A stretch of 64,000 nucleotides of DNA. Origin: Xanthobacter dioxanivorans. Lineage in GTDB: Bacteria > Pseudomonadota > Alphaproteobacteria > Rhizobiales > Xanthobacteraceae. The translations under genes were made by a program, and so were the position numbers. The stretch is from the NCBI RefSeq assembly GCF_016807805.1, contig NZ_CP063362.1, forward strand, positions 5,932,501 to 5,996,500, written 5' to 3'. The notes beneath the pieces were generated by a model. It was not told the DNA's origin. It ran no database searches and saw nothing but the letters and a program-made list of their open reading frames with translations. This document shows, one piece after another, positions 36,641 to 47,274 of this stretch (its first letter is position 1; each line of letters starts with the position of its first letter).

Positions 36641-37561
36641 ATGTTCAAAATGCTATCGGGCGTGCTTGCCTTGGGGCTCCTCGCGGCCGTGCCTGCGGCG
36701 CCGGCAGCCGCCCTGGACCTTCCCGGCCCGCTGGTGTCGAGCGAATGGCTCGCAGCCCACCAGGACGAGGTTCTCGTCCTCGACGTGCGCAATGACGACA
36801 CCAGCTACAAGGAAGGCGGCCACCTCATCGGCGCGGTGCCTCTCGACTTCCGCAAGGTCCGTGGCACCACCACCGAACGCGGCGTGGAAATCACCGACAT
36901 GAACCTCCCGCCCGAGGCGTTCTCGGCGCTCATGCGATCGGCCGGGGTGAACGACGACACCGCGGTCGTGCTCACCCACCGCGGACGGGGACCGGACGAT
37001 GCGGGTTATGCCGCCTACGTCTATTGGCAGCTCAAATATTATGGCCACGACAAGGTGGCCATCTTGGACGGCGGCACGACGAAATGGGTGGCCGAGAACC
37101 GCGAAGTGTGGGGCGAGGACGAGGCGGCGCAGATGGGGAATTTCAAGGCCCGGCCCGCGCGGCGTGAATTCCTTGCCGACACGGCCCAGATGGAGGCGCT
37201 CCAGACGCGCAAGGATGCGGGCATCCTCGACGCCCGGTTCTTCAGCTTCTATGTGGGCCTGGAGAAGCGCCCGAACATCGCGAAGGCGGGCCACATTCCC
37301 GGCGCGACCCTGTTTCCCTTCGATGCGAACTTCGCCGCCAACGGCACCTATCGCCCGAAGGAGGAACTCGCCCGCGCCTATGCCGCCGTCGGCCTTGGCC
37401 CGCAGCAGGCGGTGGCGGCCTATTGCAATACGGCCCATGTCTCCGCCATCTCGTGGTTCGTGATGCACGAACTGCTCGGCTACAGGGACGTCATGCTCTA
37501 TGACGGCTCCATGCTGGCCTGGAGCAAGCACGGCCTGCCGGTCGAGACGCAGCTCAGATAA
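36641..37561 (+). CDS. exported tandem-rhodanese sulfurtransferase
   Basis: 306 residues from an ATG with GGGAG 9 bp upstream; the longer frame overlaps the regulator. A signal peptide of about 24 residues (MLSGVLALGLLAAVPAAPAA) precedes two rhodanese domains. Domain 1 lacks a cysteine at the loop (LTHRGRGPDD). Domain 2 has the active cysteine in AAYCNTAHVSAI. This is the SseA/thiosulfate sulfurtransferase layout placed in the periplasm. It should move sulfane sulfur between small thiols or cyanide. Regulation by the ArsR-rhodanese gene upstream is likely. Confidence 0.88.
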   Translation: MFKMLSGVLALGLLAAVPAAPAAALDLPGPLVSSEWLAAHQDEVLVLDVRNDDTSYKEGGHLIGAVPLDFRKVRGTTTERGVEITDMNLPPEAFSALMRSAGVNDDTAVVLTHRGRGPDDAGYAAYVYWQLKYYGHDKVAILDGGTTKWVAENREVWGEDEAAQMGNFKARPARREFLADTAQMEALQTRKDAGILDARFFSFYVGLEKRPNIAKAGHIPGATLFPFDANFAANGTYRPKEELARAYAAVGLGPQQAVAAYCNTAHVSAISWFVMHELLGYRDVMLYDGSMLAWSKHGLPVETQLR

Positions 37562-37563
37562 CA

Positions 37564-38007
37564 AGGCGGACGGAGCCGATACCCCTGGAGCTTGCCGACC
37601 TCACCCTCGAACTGAAGCGACCCGGTGCAAAGCCCGTCGCGCCACGGCAATCTGACACGCGCTATACGATGATGTTCGGCGAAGAGCCCGGCTCTCGCTG
37701 GGTCATTGACGGCCATATCCGCGGCGGGCACCGGCCCTTCGACGTGCGCCAGGGTGAGCGGGCGGAGATGACCTTCATGAACCCCACATCCATGATGCAC
37801 CCGATGCACCTGCACGGGCATCATTTCCAGGTGGTGGGCATCGGCGGACAGCGCTTTTCCGGGCCTGTGGGCGATACGGTGATCGTCCCCGCCCATGCGC
37901 CGGTGACCATCGCCTTCGACGCGGGCCAGAAAAGGCCGTGGTTCCTCCACTGCCACCTCTGCCATATGACGCTGGGGCGCGCAGCGTATCGGGGCGAGGG
38001 CGCATGA
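37564..38007 (+). pseudogene. multicopper oxidase, C-terminal fragment
   Basis: The frame has the type 3 copper-binding C-terminal domain: MMHPMHLHGHHFQVVG and FLHCHLCHM. These match the HPxHLHGH and HCHxxxH copper motifs, except that the second is one residue short (HCHxxH). The first two cupredoxin domains and any signal peptide are missing, and the 5' edge abuts the rhodanese stop at once. The protein ends soon after the motif in an atypical tail. It is probably a relic of a copper-resistance oxidase, in keeping with the copper ATPase nearby. Confidence 0.7.
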
Positions 38008-38047
38008 GCCCTTGTGGGCGCCGGTCGGGTTCGTCAAGGTGAGAGCC

Positions 38048-39309
38048 ATGATGCATGCTCGTGCTCAGGACACCGATAAGCGCCCGTCGATCCCGAGAAC
38101 CGTCTGGGCGCTCGGGTTCGTGAGCATGTTCATGGATATCTCCTCGGAGATGATCCATGCGCTGCTGCCCCTCTTTCTCACGGCCACGCTTGGGGCCAGC
38201 GTGGCCGTGGTGGGCCTCATCGAGGGGGCGGGCGAATCCACCGCCGCCATCGTGAAGGTCTTTTCCGGCTACCTGTCCGACCGCATCGGCCGGCGCAAGC
38301 CGCTGATCCTCATCGGCTATGGATTGGGCGCCGCGTCGAAGCCGTTCTTCGCCCTCGCCGGCGCGCCGGCCATGGTGTTCGCCGCGCGCTTCGCCGACCG
38401 CATCGGCAAGGGGATCCGCGGCGCGCCGCGGGACGCGCTGGTGGCGGATGTCACGCCGCCTTCCATCCGCGGGCGCGCCTACGGGGTACGCCAGGCGCTC
38501 GATACGGTCGGGGGTTCCTCGGCCCGCTCCTCGCCATCGCGCTGATGGCGCTGTTCGCCGACGACATGCGAACGGTGTTCTGGTTCGCCCTCATCCCCGG
38601 CGCGCTCGCGGTGGCGTGCGTCATCCTGGGGGTCGAGGATCTGGGGGTCGAGGATCGCGCCATCGGGGAGGAGGGCGCCATCGGCCGTCCGCCGCCGGTG
38701 CGCCTCGCCGATCTCCGGCAGTTCGACGGCGCATTCTGGGGCGTCGTCGCCATCGGCGTGGTGTTCACCCTTGCGCGATTCAGCGAAGCCTTCCTCGTGC
38801 TGAAGGCGCACGACGAGGGCCTGCCGCTGGCCTTCGCGCCGCTTGTTCTCGTGGCCATGAACGTCGTCTATTCGCTCGGCGCCTATCCCGCCGGTGCCTG
38901 GTCCGACCAGGCCTCGCCCACGCGCCTGCTGCTGGTGGGGCTGGCGGTCCTCATCGGCGCGGACCTGATGCTGGCCTTCGCGCCGGGGCTGTGGGGCGCC
39001 TTTCTCGGCATCGCCTTGTGGGGCGCGCATATGGCGCTCACGCAGGGCCTGCTCGCCAAGCTGGTTGCCCAGCACGCGCCCGCGACGCTGCGGGGCTCCG
39101 CCTTCGGCCTGTTCAATCTCGCCACCGGCATCGCCATGCTGGTGGCGAGCGTCGTCGCGGGGGTGCTGTGGGAGCGGATCGGCTCTGCGGCGACCTTTGC
39201 CGCAGGGGCTGGTTTCGCGGTCCTCGCAGCCCTGCTGGTGACGGTGTCCGCCCTGACGCGCCGGGCCGGGCGCGACGACCCTTCTCCTGGCGGCATGCGC
39301 CTCCCCTGA
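38048..39309 (+). pseudogene. MFS transporter with one single-base frameshift
   Basis: The first part, from MMHARAQD, contains helices 1-5 and the motif GYLSDRIGRRKPLILIGYG. The second part carries helices 6-12. The break is at about 38514 in a run of five Gs; adding one G gives continuous sequence (DTVGGFLGPLLAIALMALF). The full protein would have about 420 residues with 12 helices. It belongs to the MFS branch often found with metal or drug resistance genes. The substrate is unknown. Its 3' end touches a truncated EamA gene on the other strand. Confidence 0.82.
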
Positions 39310-39404
39310 GACGCCCCGGCGCCCGGAAGGCGTTTGGCGAACGGCGTGCTTGCGCCGAACAGGCCCGCCGAGGCCAAGGCGAGGAGGATACCTGTTTGCA
39401 TCAT
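39310..39404 (-). pseudogene. EamA/DMT transporter, N-terminal fragment
   Basis: MMQTGILLALASAGLFGAST followed by PFAKRLPG is the typical first helix of an EamA-family metabolite exporter. Only about 30 residues match before the frame runs into the antisense end of the MFS gene. It is a 5' stub left by a deletion or rearrangement. Confidence 0.6.
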
Positions 39405-39513
39405 TCCGACCGTCTCACCGATACCAGCCGACTTGGCCTGATGGCGTCAGCACGCGTGATGCCCCCAGCCGGGAACAGCCGGTCTTTCACAGGATGGCCA
39501 TGCAACCACAGGG

Positions 39514-39633
39514 CTAACGCCACAGGTATTTGATGAGCGCGGCGATCCCGAGCACGACAAGGACGAGGATCAGGAGCCCGGCCAGCCCCATCCCCCACAT
39601 GCCGCCGTCCATCATGCCATCGTAGTTCATCAT
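39514..39633 (-). CDS. 39-residue membrane peptide downstream of copper ATPase
   Basis: A short open frame with a very strong GAGGAGG ribosome site begins 10 bp after the ATPase stop. The peptide starts MMNYDGMMDGGMWGMG, rich in methionine and glycine, followed by one hydrophobic helix (LAGLLILVLVVLGIAALI) and a KYLWR end. Met-rich short membrane proteins accompany copper P-type ATPases in many bacteria. The methionines could bind Cu+ near the membrane face. The size and context make it a likely genuine gene despite its length. Confidence 0.75.
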   Translation of the reverse strand: MMNYDGMMDGGMWGMGLAGLLILVLVVLGIAALIKYLWR

Positions 39634-39643
39634 CGTGTCCTCC

Positions 39644-42040
<2,397 letters not shown>

Positions 42041-42714
42041 ACCGCATCGGCGAGCAAAGAGAGGGCGCCGCCGTCCTGCGTCCGCACCTTCAGGGCGCCG
42101 CCGGCATAGCCCTCCGCCCTGGCGCCGAGATGGAGCGCGATGCCGAGCTCGCCCAGCCGGCGGCGCACCGGATCGGTGAGCTTGCCGTAATAGAGCGGCA
42201 GGATGCGCTCACGCGCCTCCACACCGTCACCTCCACGCCCAGCTTTCGGAAGGCGATGCCCAGCTCCAGGCCGATATAGCCCGCGCCCCCACCACGGCGA
42301 GCCGGGCCGGCAGGGCATCGAGGGCGAGCGCCTCGGTGGAGGAGATCACCGGCCCGCCGAACGGCAGCGCCGGCAGCGCCACGGTACTGATCCGATGCCG
42401 TCCAGCCCGTCCGCCAGCGACGCGGTCGTCCCCGTAGACGGCCCGACAAGCTCCTACGACTTCGACCGTTGCCGCAAGGACCTGCGCAAGCGCTCCATCA
42501 CGCCCCGCATCGCCCGTCGCGGCATCGACAGCAGCGCGCATCTGGGCAAGCACCGCTGGGTGGAACGCACCTTCGCCTGGATCAACCAGTTCCGGCGCCT
42601 CGCCATCCGTTACGAGCGCCACGCCGACCTCTACCGCGCCTTCCTCGTCCTCGCCGTATCCCTCCGACGGCGGCCGTCTTGCGAATTGAGGCCTGATGGT
42701 GAGAATTCGTCTGT

Positions 42715-43113
42715 ATGGACGTCTATACAGGCACACCGATCAGTCGGCTTGAGATCGTTGAGAGCGGCGGCCGGCGGCGCTTCAGCGATGAAGCGAAGCT
42801 GCGGATCGTCGAGGAGAGCTATTCGGGTCGGCGCCTGGGCTCGGCGACGGCGCGCAAGTACGGGATCACGCGCTCGCAATTGAACGAGTGGCGTGATGCG
42901 GCGCGGGCCGGGCGGTTTGGTCCGGCTTCGAGAGCAGGATTTGTTCCGGCTGTGATCGTGCCGGAGGTCGCGGCGGCAACCGGCCCGCTGATGGCGAACG
43001 GCAGCGGCCGGATCGAGATCGTGACGGCGAACGGGCGGCGGGTGCTTGTAGATCGCGATGTCGACGTCGAGGCTCTGATCCGGGTCGTGCAGGCACTGGA
43101 GCGGCTTACGTGA
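42715..43113 (+). CDS. tnpA: IS66 accessory protein TnpA, copy 1
   Basis: 132 residues with an N-terminal helix-turn-helix (FSDEAKLRIVEESYSGRRLG then YGITRSQLNEWR), typical of IS66 TnpA. It is identical to the copy 2 protein apart from one residue near the start. TnpA, TnpB and TnpC are all needed for IS66 transposition in tested elements. The stop overlaps the tnpB start by 4 bp. Confidence 0.93.
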   Translation: MDVYTGTPISRLEIVESGGRRRFSDEAKLRIVEESYSGRRLGSATARKYGITRSQLNEWRDAARAGRFGPASRAGFVPAVIVPEVAAATGPLMANGSGRIEIVTANGRRVLVDRDVDVEALIRVVQALERLT

Positions 43114-43457
43114 TCCCGGTCCCGACAGGCGTGCGGGTCTGGCTTGCGACGGGCTACACGGATATGCGCCGAGGCTTCCCGGGCCTGTCCCTGCAGGTGC
43201 AGGAAGTGCTTCGCCGGGATCCGCTGAGCGGGCATCTGTTCTGCTTTCGGGGGCGCCGTGGCGATCTTTTGAAGGTGATCTGGCATGACGGCCAGGGTGC
43301 CTGCCTGTTCACGAAGCGGCTGGAACGGGGCCGGTTCCTGTGGCCGAGCCCGGCGGACGGGGCGGTCACGATCTCGACGGCACAGCTCGGCTATCTTCTG
43401 TCCGGAATCGACTGGCGCAATCCTCAGGAAACGTGGCGGCCGACCCGGGTCGGATAG
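43110..43457 (+). CDS. tnpB: IS66 accessory protein TnpB, copy 1
   Basis: 115 residues, the conserved IS66 Orf2 protein, with the blocks [32 protein letters not shown] and [11 protein letters not shown]. It is the same as the copy 2 protein. It acts with TnpA and TnpC in transposition. It begins in an ATGA-like overlap with tnpA. Confidence 0.95.
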   Translation: MIPVPTGVRVWLATGYTDMRRGFPGLSLQVQEVLRRDPLSGHLFCFRGRRGDLLKVIWHDGQGACLFTKRLERGRFLWPSPADGAVTISTAQLGYLLSGIDWRNPQETWRPTRVG

Positions 43458-43502
43458 CATTTACCTTTTGAAATTGCGGGCAAAATCTGATTCACTGGCT
43501 TC

Positions 43503-44488
43503 GTGACGTTGACACCGGACGATCTTCCTTCGGACCTTGCAAGTGCCTTGGCGGCGCTGCGGGCTGAGCGTGAGGCGCGGCTGCAAGCCGAGGCGTTGAT
43601 CGCTCATCTGCAGCTGATGATCGAGAAGCTGAAGCGCGAGAAATATGGCCAGCGTTCCGAACGCACGGCACGGCTGATCGAGCAGATGGAACTTCAGCTC
43701 GACGAACTCGTGACCGCGGCGAGCGAGGACGAGCTTGCCGCAGCCGTCGCGGCCACCCGCAGAAGCACCTGGCCGGGTTCGCCGGCATCCTTCAGTGCGA
43801 CTGTTACGGTGGCTTCGAGCCGTTGTTCGACCCGCAGCGGAAGGAACAGCCTATCACGCCGGCCTTTTGCTTCGCTCATGCGCGGCGCGGCTTCTTCGAG
43901 CTGGCCGACATCGCGAAAAAGACCCGTGACGGCAAGAAGGGCAAGCCGGTCTCCCCGATCGCCCTGGAGGCGGTCAGGCGTCTCGACGCGCTGTTCGAGA
44001 TCGAGCGCGCCATCAACGGGCGCAGTGCCGACGAGCGGAGGGCTCTGCGCCAGGAGAAGAGCAAACCGCTTCTCGACGACATGCAGGCCTGGTTGCTCCG
44101 CGAACGCGAAACCCTCTCGCGCTCCGCCGAGGTCCTGAAGCCGATCAACTACATGCTCAGGCGCTGGGCCGACTTCGCCCGCTTCCTCGAGGATGGCAGG
44201 ATCTGCCTCAGCAACAACGCCGCCGAAAGAGCGCTGCGGGGCATCGCTCTGGGACGGCGGAACTGGACCTTCGCCGGCTCCCAGCGTGGCGCCGATCGCG
44301 CCGCCGTCATCCTCACCCTCATCGCCACCGCCACGGCTCGCCTCAACGACGTCGATCCGAAAGCCTGGCTCGCCGATGTCCTGGCCCGCATCGCCGATCT
44401 TCCCGCATCGCGTCTGCACGAACTGCTGCCCTGGGAATGGAAGCATCTGCAAGAGGCCGACAAGCCCGCCGATCAGCAGGCCGCCTGA
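43503..44488 (+). pseudogene. tnpC: IS66 transposase TnpC, copy 1, with 631-bp internal deletion
   Basis: The first 84 codons match the intact TnpC of copy 2, then the sequence jumps 631 bp to the region of the second catalytic aspartate. A CAC triplet at 43754-43756 is shared by both parental ends (47526-47528 and 48157-48159), a microhomology junction. Because 631 is not a multiple of three, the reading frame changes and the C-terminal half is out of frame. The zinc-finger region and the first aspartate are lost, so this copy cannot make active transposase. Confidence 0.93.
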
Positions 44489-44616
44489 CCCCAAACATTA
44501 TCATAGCGCCAACATCGCTCGCGCGGGCACCTATCCCGCGGCCATCGTCGTATGCGTACTCCTCGCCGCAGCAATCATATGCTTCAGAACCACCAGCAGG
44601 TTTTGTTAGGTGCTCT

Positions 44617-45017
44617 TAGCCGATAGACGGAGCGGCCGGTGTCGGGGTTCTTGAGTTTCTTCTGCCGGTTCCAGCGGATAACACCGATATAGAGCTCGCA
44701 ATTGAGGATGCCGTATGCTGACGCCCGCGAAGCGCGGGCGCTTGAAAACGCCGGCAACATCCTCCTGATCGCGGCTGAGGCAATCCAGCGCTTTGGACAG
44801 CACCATGTCGAAGCGACCGGCCTGCGCATCGGCCAGCAGCGACTGGATGCCCGAACAGATGAGCGAAGCGCCGGAGATGGCGCGGTCGGAATAGCTCTCC
44901 ACGATGGTCCAGCCCTCGCGGGCGGCACGCCCGCGAGGGCTGGCGCAACTGGTCTTCGATCGAAGCGTCGCGCTGGTTGTCGGACGAATAGCGGGCATAG
45001 AGCGCAACGCGGGTCAT
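44617..45017 (-). pseudogene. serine recombinase relic
   Basis: The start MTRVALYARYSSDNQRDASI is the conserved N terminus of large serine recombinases, including the catalytic serine. REGWTIVESYSDRAISGASL and DVAGVFKRPRFAGV follow in a second frame. Then the middle of the protein is missing and ELYIGVIRWNRQKKLKNPDT, from the recombinase domain, appears in a third. The frame is broken by a local 35-bp palindrome and by an internal deletion. The 3' end was cut by the IS5 element. Confidence 0.82.
44909..44943. repeat. perfect 15-bp inverted repeat inside the recombinase relic
   Basis: CCAGCCCTCGCGGGC pairs exactly with GCCCGCGAGGGCTGG across 5 bases. One arm encodes AREGW of the recombinase. 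The other is an inverted copy of it in place of the expected coding sequence, which shifts the frame. Confidence 0.8.
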
Positions 45018-45030
45018 GGACGGCTTTCTT

Positions 45031-45261
45031 TCAGTCGCTGTCGGCCTCGTCGTCCGCGCTGTCGGCGGTCCTGGGCCGGTTGTCGTTTGCGGCGGTCAGC
45101 CGCTCGAAATCTTCCCGCGCCATGCGACGGCCGATGCGGGCCAGCCTGATCGCCACGCGGTCCACTTGCTCCGGTGCTTCGCGTTCCGGTCCGTCCTCCG
45201 GGCCTTGATTGTCATTGGCCGGAGTGATGTCATCCGACCCGGAATTCGTGTCATCCGCCAT
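45031..45261 (-). CDS. small hydrophilic protein upstream of recombinase
   Basis: 76 residues, very acidic at the ends, with a basic middle (RVAIRLARIGRRMAREDFER). It contains two ANDN motifs. Proteins of this type are commonly encoded just before serine recombinase genes in Alphaproteobacteria, as here (13-bp gap). The function is unknown; it may be a recombination directionality or accessory factor, which is inference only. No membrane segment or signal peptide is present. Confidence 0.65.
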   Translation of the reverse strand: MADDTNSGSDDITPANDNQGPEDGPEREAPEQVDRVAIRLARIGRRMAREDFERLTAANDNRPRTADSADDEADSD

Positions 45262-45391
45262 GCCGTTGCTCGCTGTCTTGCCAAGGTCAAACAGGCATCA
45301 AGCGACGGCAAAATCAGGATGAGAAGACGGAAAATCCCTTCATCGTACTGTGGCGTAAAAATACTTGCGAACGGCGGCTCTGGCGTAGGCG

Positions 45392-45724
45392 TCAGACACC
45401 TTCCTTCTCGTTGAGCTCAGAAAAATTCTTGATCTTGACGACGTGATCGGGGAATCGCGCGACGATCTCCAACTCGCCGCCCATTGCTTCGATGAAGCGA
45501 CGAAGCGTGCTGACATACATATCCGCCCGCTTTTCGATCTTGGCGACCGATCCCTGGTTGATCTGGAGTGTCTGCCCGATCTCCTCCTGCGACAACTTCA
45601 AGGCACGGCGCACCTCCGCAAGGTCCATCTCCTCGCCGAGCCGCTGCGCCTCGGCCGCTGCCTTGGTCTGTGCCTCGGGCGACATGCGGGCGCGGAGCTC
45701 CGCGAAGGAACGCCTACCGGCCAT
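45392..45724 (-). CDS. XRE-type antitoxin (HigA-like)
   Basis: 110 residues. The central helix-turn-helix (LKLSQEEIGQTLQINQGSVA then KIEKRADMYVSTLRRFIEAM) is typical of XRE antitoxins of RelE/HigB-type systems. The N-terminal helix is rich in Ala/Glu, and the end IVARFPDHVVKI would bind the toxin. It overlaps the toxin gene stop by 11 bp, and toxin-first order matches higBA. The antitoxin represses its own operon in this family. Confidence 0.88.
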   Translation of the reverse strand: MAGRRSFAELRARMSPEAQTKAAAEAQRLGEEMDLAEVRRALKLSQEEIGQTLQINQGSVAKIEKRADMYVSTLRRFIEAMGGELEIVARFPDHVVKIKNFSELNEKEGV

Positions 45725-46079
45725 CGTTCTTCTCCTTCTCCAACTCGGCCAGATGCTCGTCGTAAAGCCTGTCGGCGATCGGGGTCATCCGGTCGTAGAA
45801 CCTCTTGTCGCCGGTCTTGTCGCCGCCGATCAGCAGGATCGCCATGCGGCGCGGATCGAAGGCATAGAACACCCGCAAGGGCTTGCCCCCGCTCTGCACG
45901 CGCAATTCCCGCATATGGGCATGGCGCGATCCACTGATGCCGCTCGAATAGGGGAATGGCAGGTCGGGGCCGCGCTGCTCCAGCTTGCGGACATGGGCGT
46001 CGAGGCTGATCTGCTCGGCTTCGGTGAGGGTGTCCCACCAGTCGCCGAACTCGTCGGTGTATTCGACCGGCCATTCCAT
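45714..46079 (-). CDS. RelE/HigB-type toxin (addiction module)
   Basis: 121 residues from the ATG of MEWPVEYTDEFGDWWDTL; the longer start lies across the operator palindrome. The fold and motifs are those of the HigB-like RelE branch (Gp49-like): SGSRHAHMRELRVQSGGKPL and RVFYAFDPRRMAILLIGGDK. These toxins cleave mRNA at the ribosome. It is followed directly by the antitoxin, with an 11-bp overlap. The pair sits between mobile elements and probably stabilises the region. Confidence 0.88.
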   Translation of the reverse strand: MEWPVEYTDEFGDWWDTLTEAEQISLDAHVRKLEQRGPDLPFPYSSGISGSRHAHMRELRVQSGGKPLRVFYAFDPRRMAILLIGGDKTGDKRFYDRMTPIADRLYDEHLAELEKEKNDGR

Positions 46080-46088
46080 TTTGGCGAT

Positions 46089-46103
46089 ACTATTCCTTAT
46101 AGT
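46089..46103. promoter_or_regulatory. operator-like palindrome upstream of the toxin-antitoxin genes
   Basis: ACTAT and ATAGT flank TCCTT, 9 bp upstream of the toxin start. On the gene strand it overlaps a CTATAA sequence that could be the -10 box. Autoregulation by the antitoxin is the usual mechanism. Confidence 0.5.
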
Positions 46104-46248
46104 GAATTCCTGCAAGAGCTTTGAACGCCGCGAGACAGCGTCGGCCGCGCTCGGCCTTCGTCAGGAGTGGAGCGCCTGTGCTCCCATCCTGCCTTGTCTG
46201 CTTGATGAGCCCTTGCCGGAGCCGATCCGCACCGCAGGAGGACGAGCT

Positions 46249-46354
46249 ATGGAGTATTGTAGCGAGATATTCGTGGGCATCGATCGAAGTTGCGGAACGC
46301 CATCGCCGTGACGGATGGCGAGCAAGGCGGCGAGGTGCGCTTCGTGGGCGTGCT
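46249..46354 (+). pseudogene. IS110-family transposase, N-terminal stub
   Basis: MEYCSEIFVGID followed, in another frame, by RNAIAVTDGEQGGEVRFVGV matches the RuvC-like N terminus of IS110 transposases (VGIDVAK then LRNAIAV). A few bases are missing between the two parts. The rest of the protein is absent here; a C-terminal IS110 piece in the same orientation occurs at 51786. Confidence 0.65.
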
Positions 46355-46486
46355 GTCGCCTACGGCTTGCCGGACGAGCAGATCATCGTCGTCGATAATC
46401 CCCTCTTCGTGCTGTGGATCGTGGACCGTATCCCTCCGACGGCGGCCGTCTTGCGAATTGAGGCCTGGTGGTGAGAATTCGTCTGT

Positions 46487-46885
46487 ATGGACGTCTATAC
46501 AGACACACCGATCAGTCGGCTTGAGATCGTTGAGAGCGGCGGCCGGCGGCGCTTCAGCGATGAAGCGAAGCTGCGGATCGTCGAGGAGAGCTATTCGGGT
46601 CGGCGCCTGGGCTCGGCGACGGCGCGCAAGTACGGGATCACGCGCTCGCAATTGAACGAGTGGCGTGATGCGGCGCGGGCCGGGCGGTTTGGTCCGGCTT
46701 CGAGAGCAGGATTTGTTCCGGCTGTGATCGTGCCGGAGGTCGCGGCGGCAACCGGCCCGCTGATGGCGAACGGCAGCGGCCGGATCGAGATCGTGACGGC
46801 GAACGGGCGGCGGGTGCTTGTAGATCGCGATGTCGACGTCGAGGCTCTGATCCGGGTCGTGCAGGCACTGGAGCGGCTTACGTGA
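46487..46885 (+). CDS. tnpA: IS66 accessory protein TnpA, copy 2
   Basis: 132 residues with an N-terminal helix-turn-helix and a C-terminal beta-rich tail ending VQALERLT. It differs from copy 1 only at residue 6 (D instead of G). The stop overlaps tnpB by 4 bp. It is part of the three-gene IS66 transposition set. Confidence 0.95.
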   Translation: MDVYTDTPISRLEIVESGGRRRFSDEAKLRIVEESYSGRRLGSATARKYGITRSQLNEWRDAARAGRFGPASRAGFVPAVIVPEVAAATGPLMANGSGRIEIVTANGRRVLVDRDVDVEALIRVVQALERLT

Positions 46886-47229
46886 TCCCGGTCCCGACAG
46901 GCGTGCGGGTCTGGCTTGCGACGGGCTACACGGATATGCGCCGAGGCTTCCCGGGCCTGTCCCTGCAGGTGCAGGAAGTGCTTCGCCGGGATCCGCTGAG
47001 CGGGCATCTGTTCTGCTTTCGGGGGCGCCGTGGCGATCTTTTGAAGGTGATCTGGCATGACGGCCAGGGTGCCTGCCTGTTCACGAAGCGGCTGGAACGG
47101 GGCCGGTTCCTGTGGCCGAGCCCGGCGGACGGGGCGGTCACGATCTCGACGGCACAGCTCGGCTATCTTCTGTCCGGAATCGACTGGCGCAATCCTCAGG
47201 AAACGTGGCGGCCGACCCGGGTCGGATAG
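46882..47229 (+). CDS. tnpB: IS66 accessory protein TnpB, copy 2
   Basis: 115 residues, the IS66 Orf2 protein, with [29 protein letters not shown] and a C-terminal [14 protein letters not shown]. It is identical to copy 1. It is essential for transposition in studied IS66 elements, although the mechanism is unclear. A 45-bp gap separates it from tnpC. Confidence 0.95.
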   Translation: MIPVPTGVRVWLATGYTDMRRGFPGLSLQVQEVLRRDPLSGHLFCFRGRRGDLLKVIWHDGQGACLFTKRLERGRFLWPSPADGAVTISTAQLGYLLSGIDWRNPQETWRPTRVG

Positions 47230-47274
47230 CATTTACCTTTTGAAATTGCGGGCAAAATCTGATTCACTGGCTTC

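Larger units (their letters stand above)
42656..44559 (+). mobile_element. IS66-family element, copy 1, internally deleted
   Basis: A 1904-bp element with imperfect terminal repeats: left GTATCCCTCCGACGGCGGCC, right (reverse complement) GTACGCATACGACGATGGCC. It is flanked by the 8-bp duplication TCCTCGCC at 42648-42655 and 44560-44567. It is nearly identical to copy 2 but lacks 631 bp inside tnpC. Intact ends and duplication show insertion by transposition; the deletion came later or in the donor. Confidence 0.93.
42390..44609 (+). pseudogene. IS5-family transposase 3' part, interrupted by IS66
   Basis: The sequence before 42656 encodes the end of an IS5/IS427-group transposase: YDFDRCRKDLRKRSITPRIA, HRWVERTFAWINQFRRLAIR and YERHADLYRAFLVLA. 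After the IS66 element and one copy of the 8-bp duplication, the same frame continues AAIICFRTTSRFC and stops. So the IS66 copy inserted near the 3' end of this transposase. The 5' half, with two of the DDE residues, is missing. The likely right end of the IS5 element is close to 44615. Confidence 0.8.
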
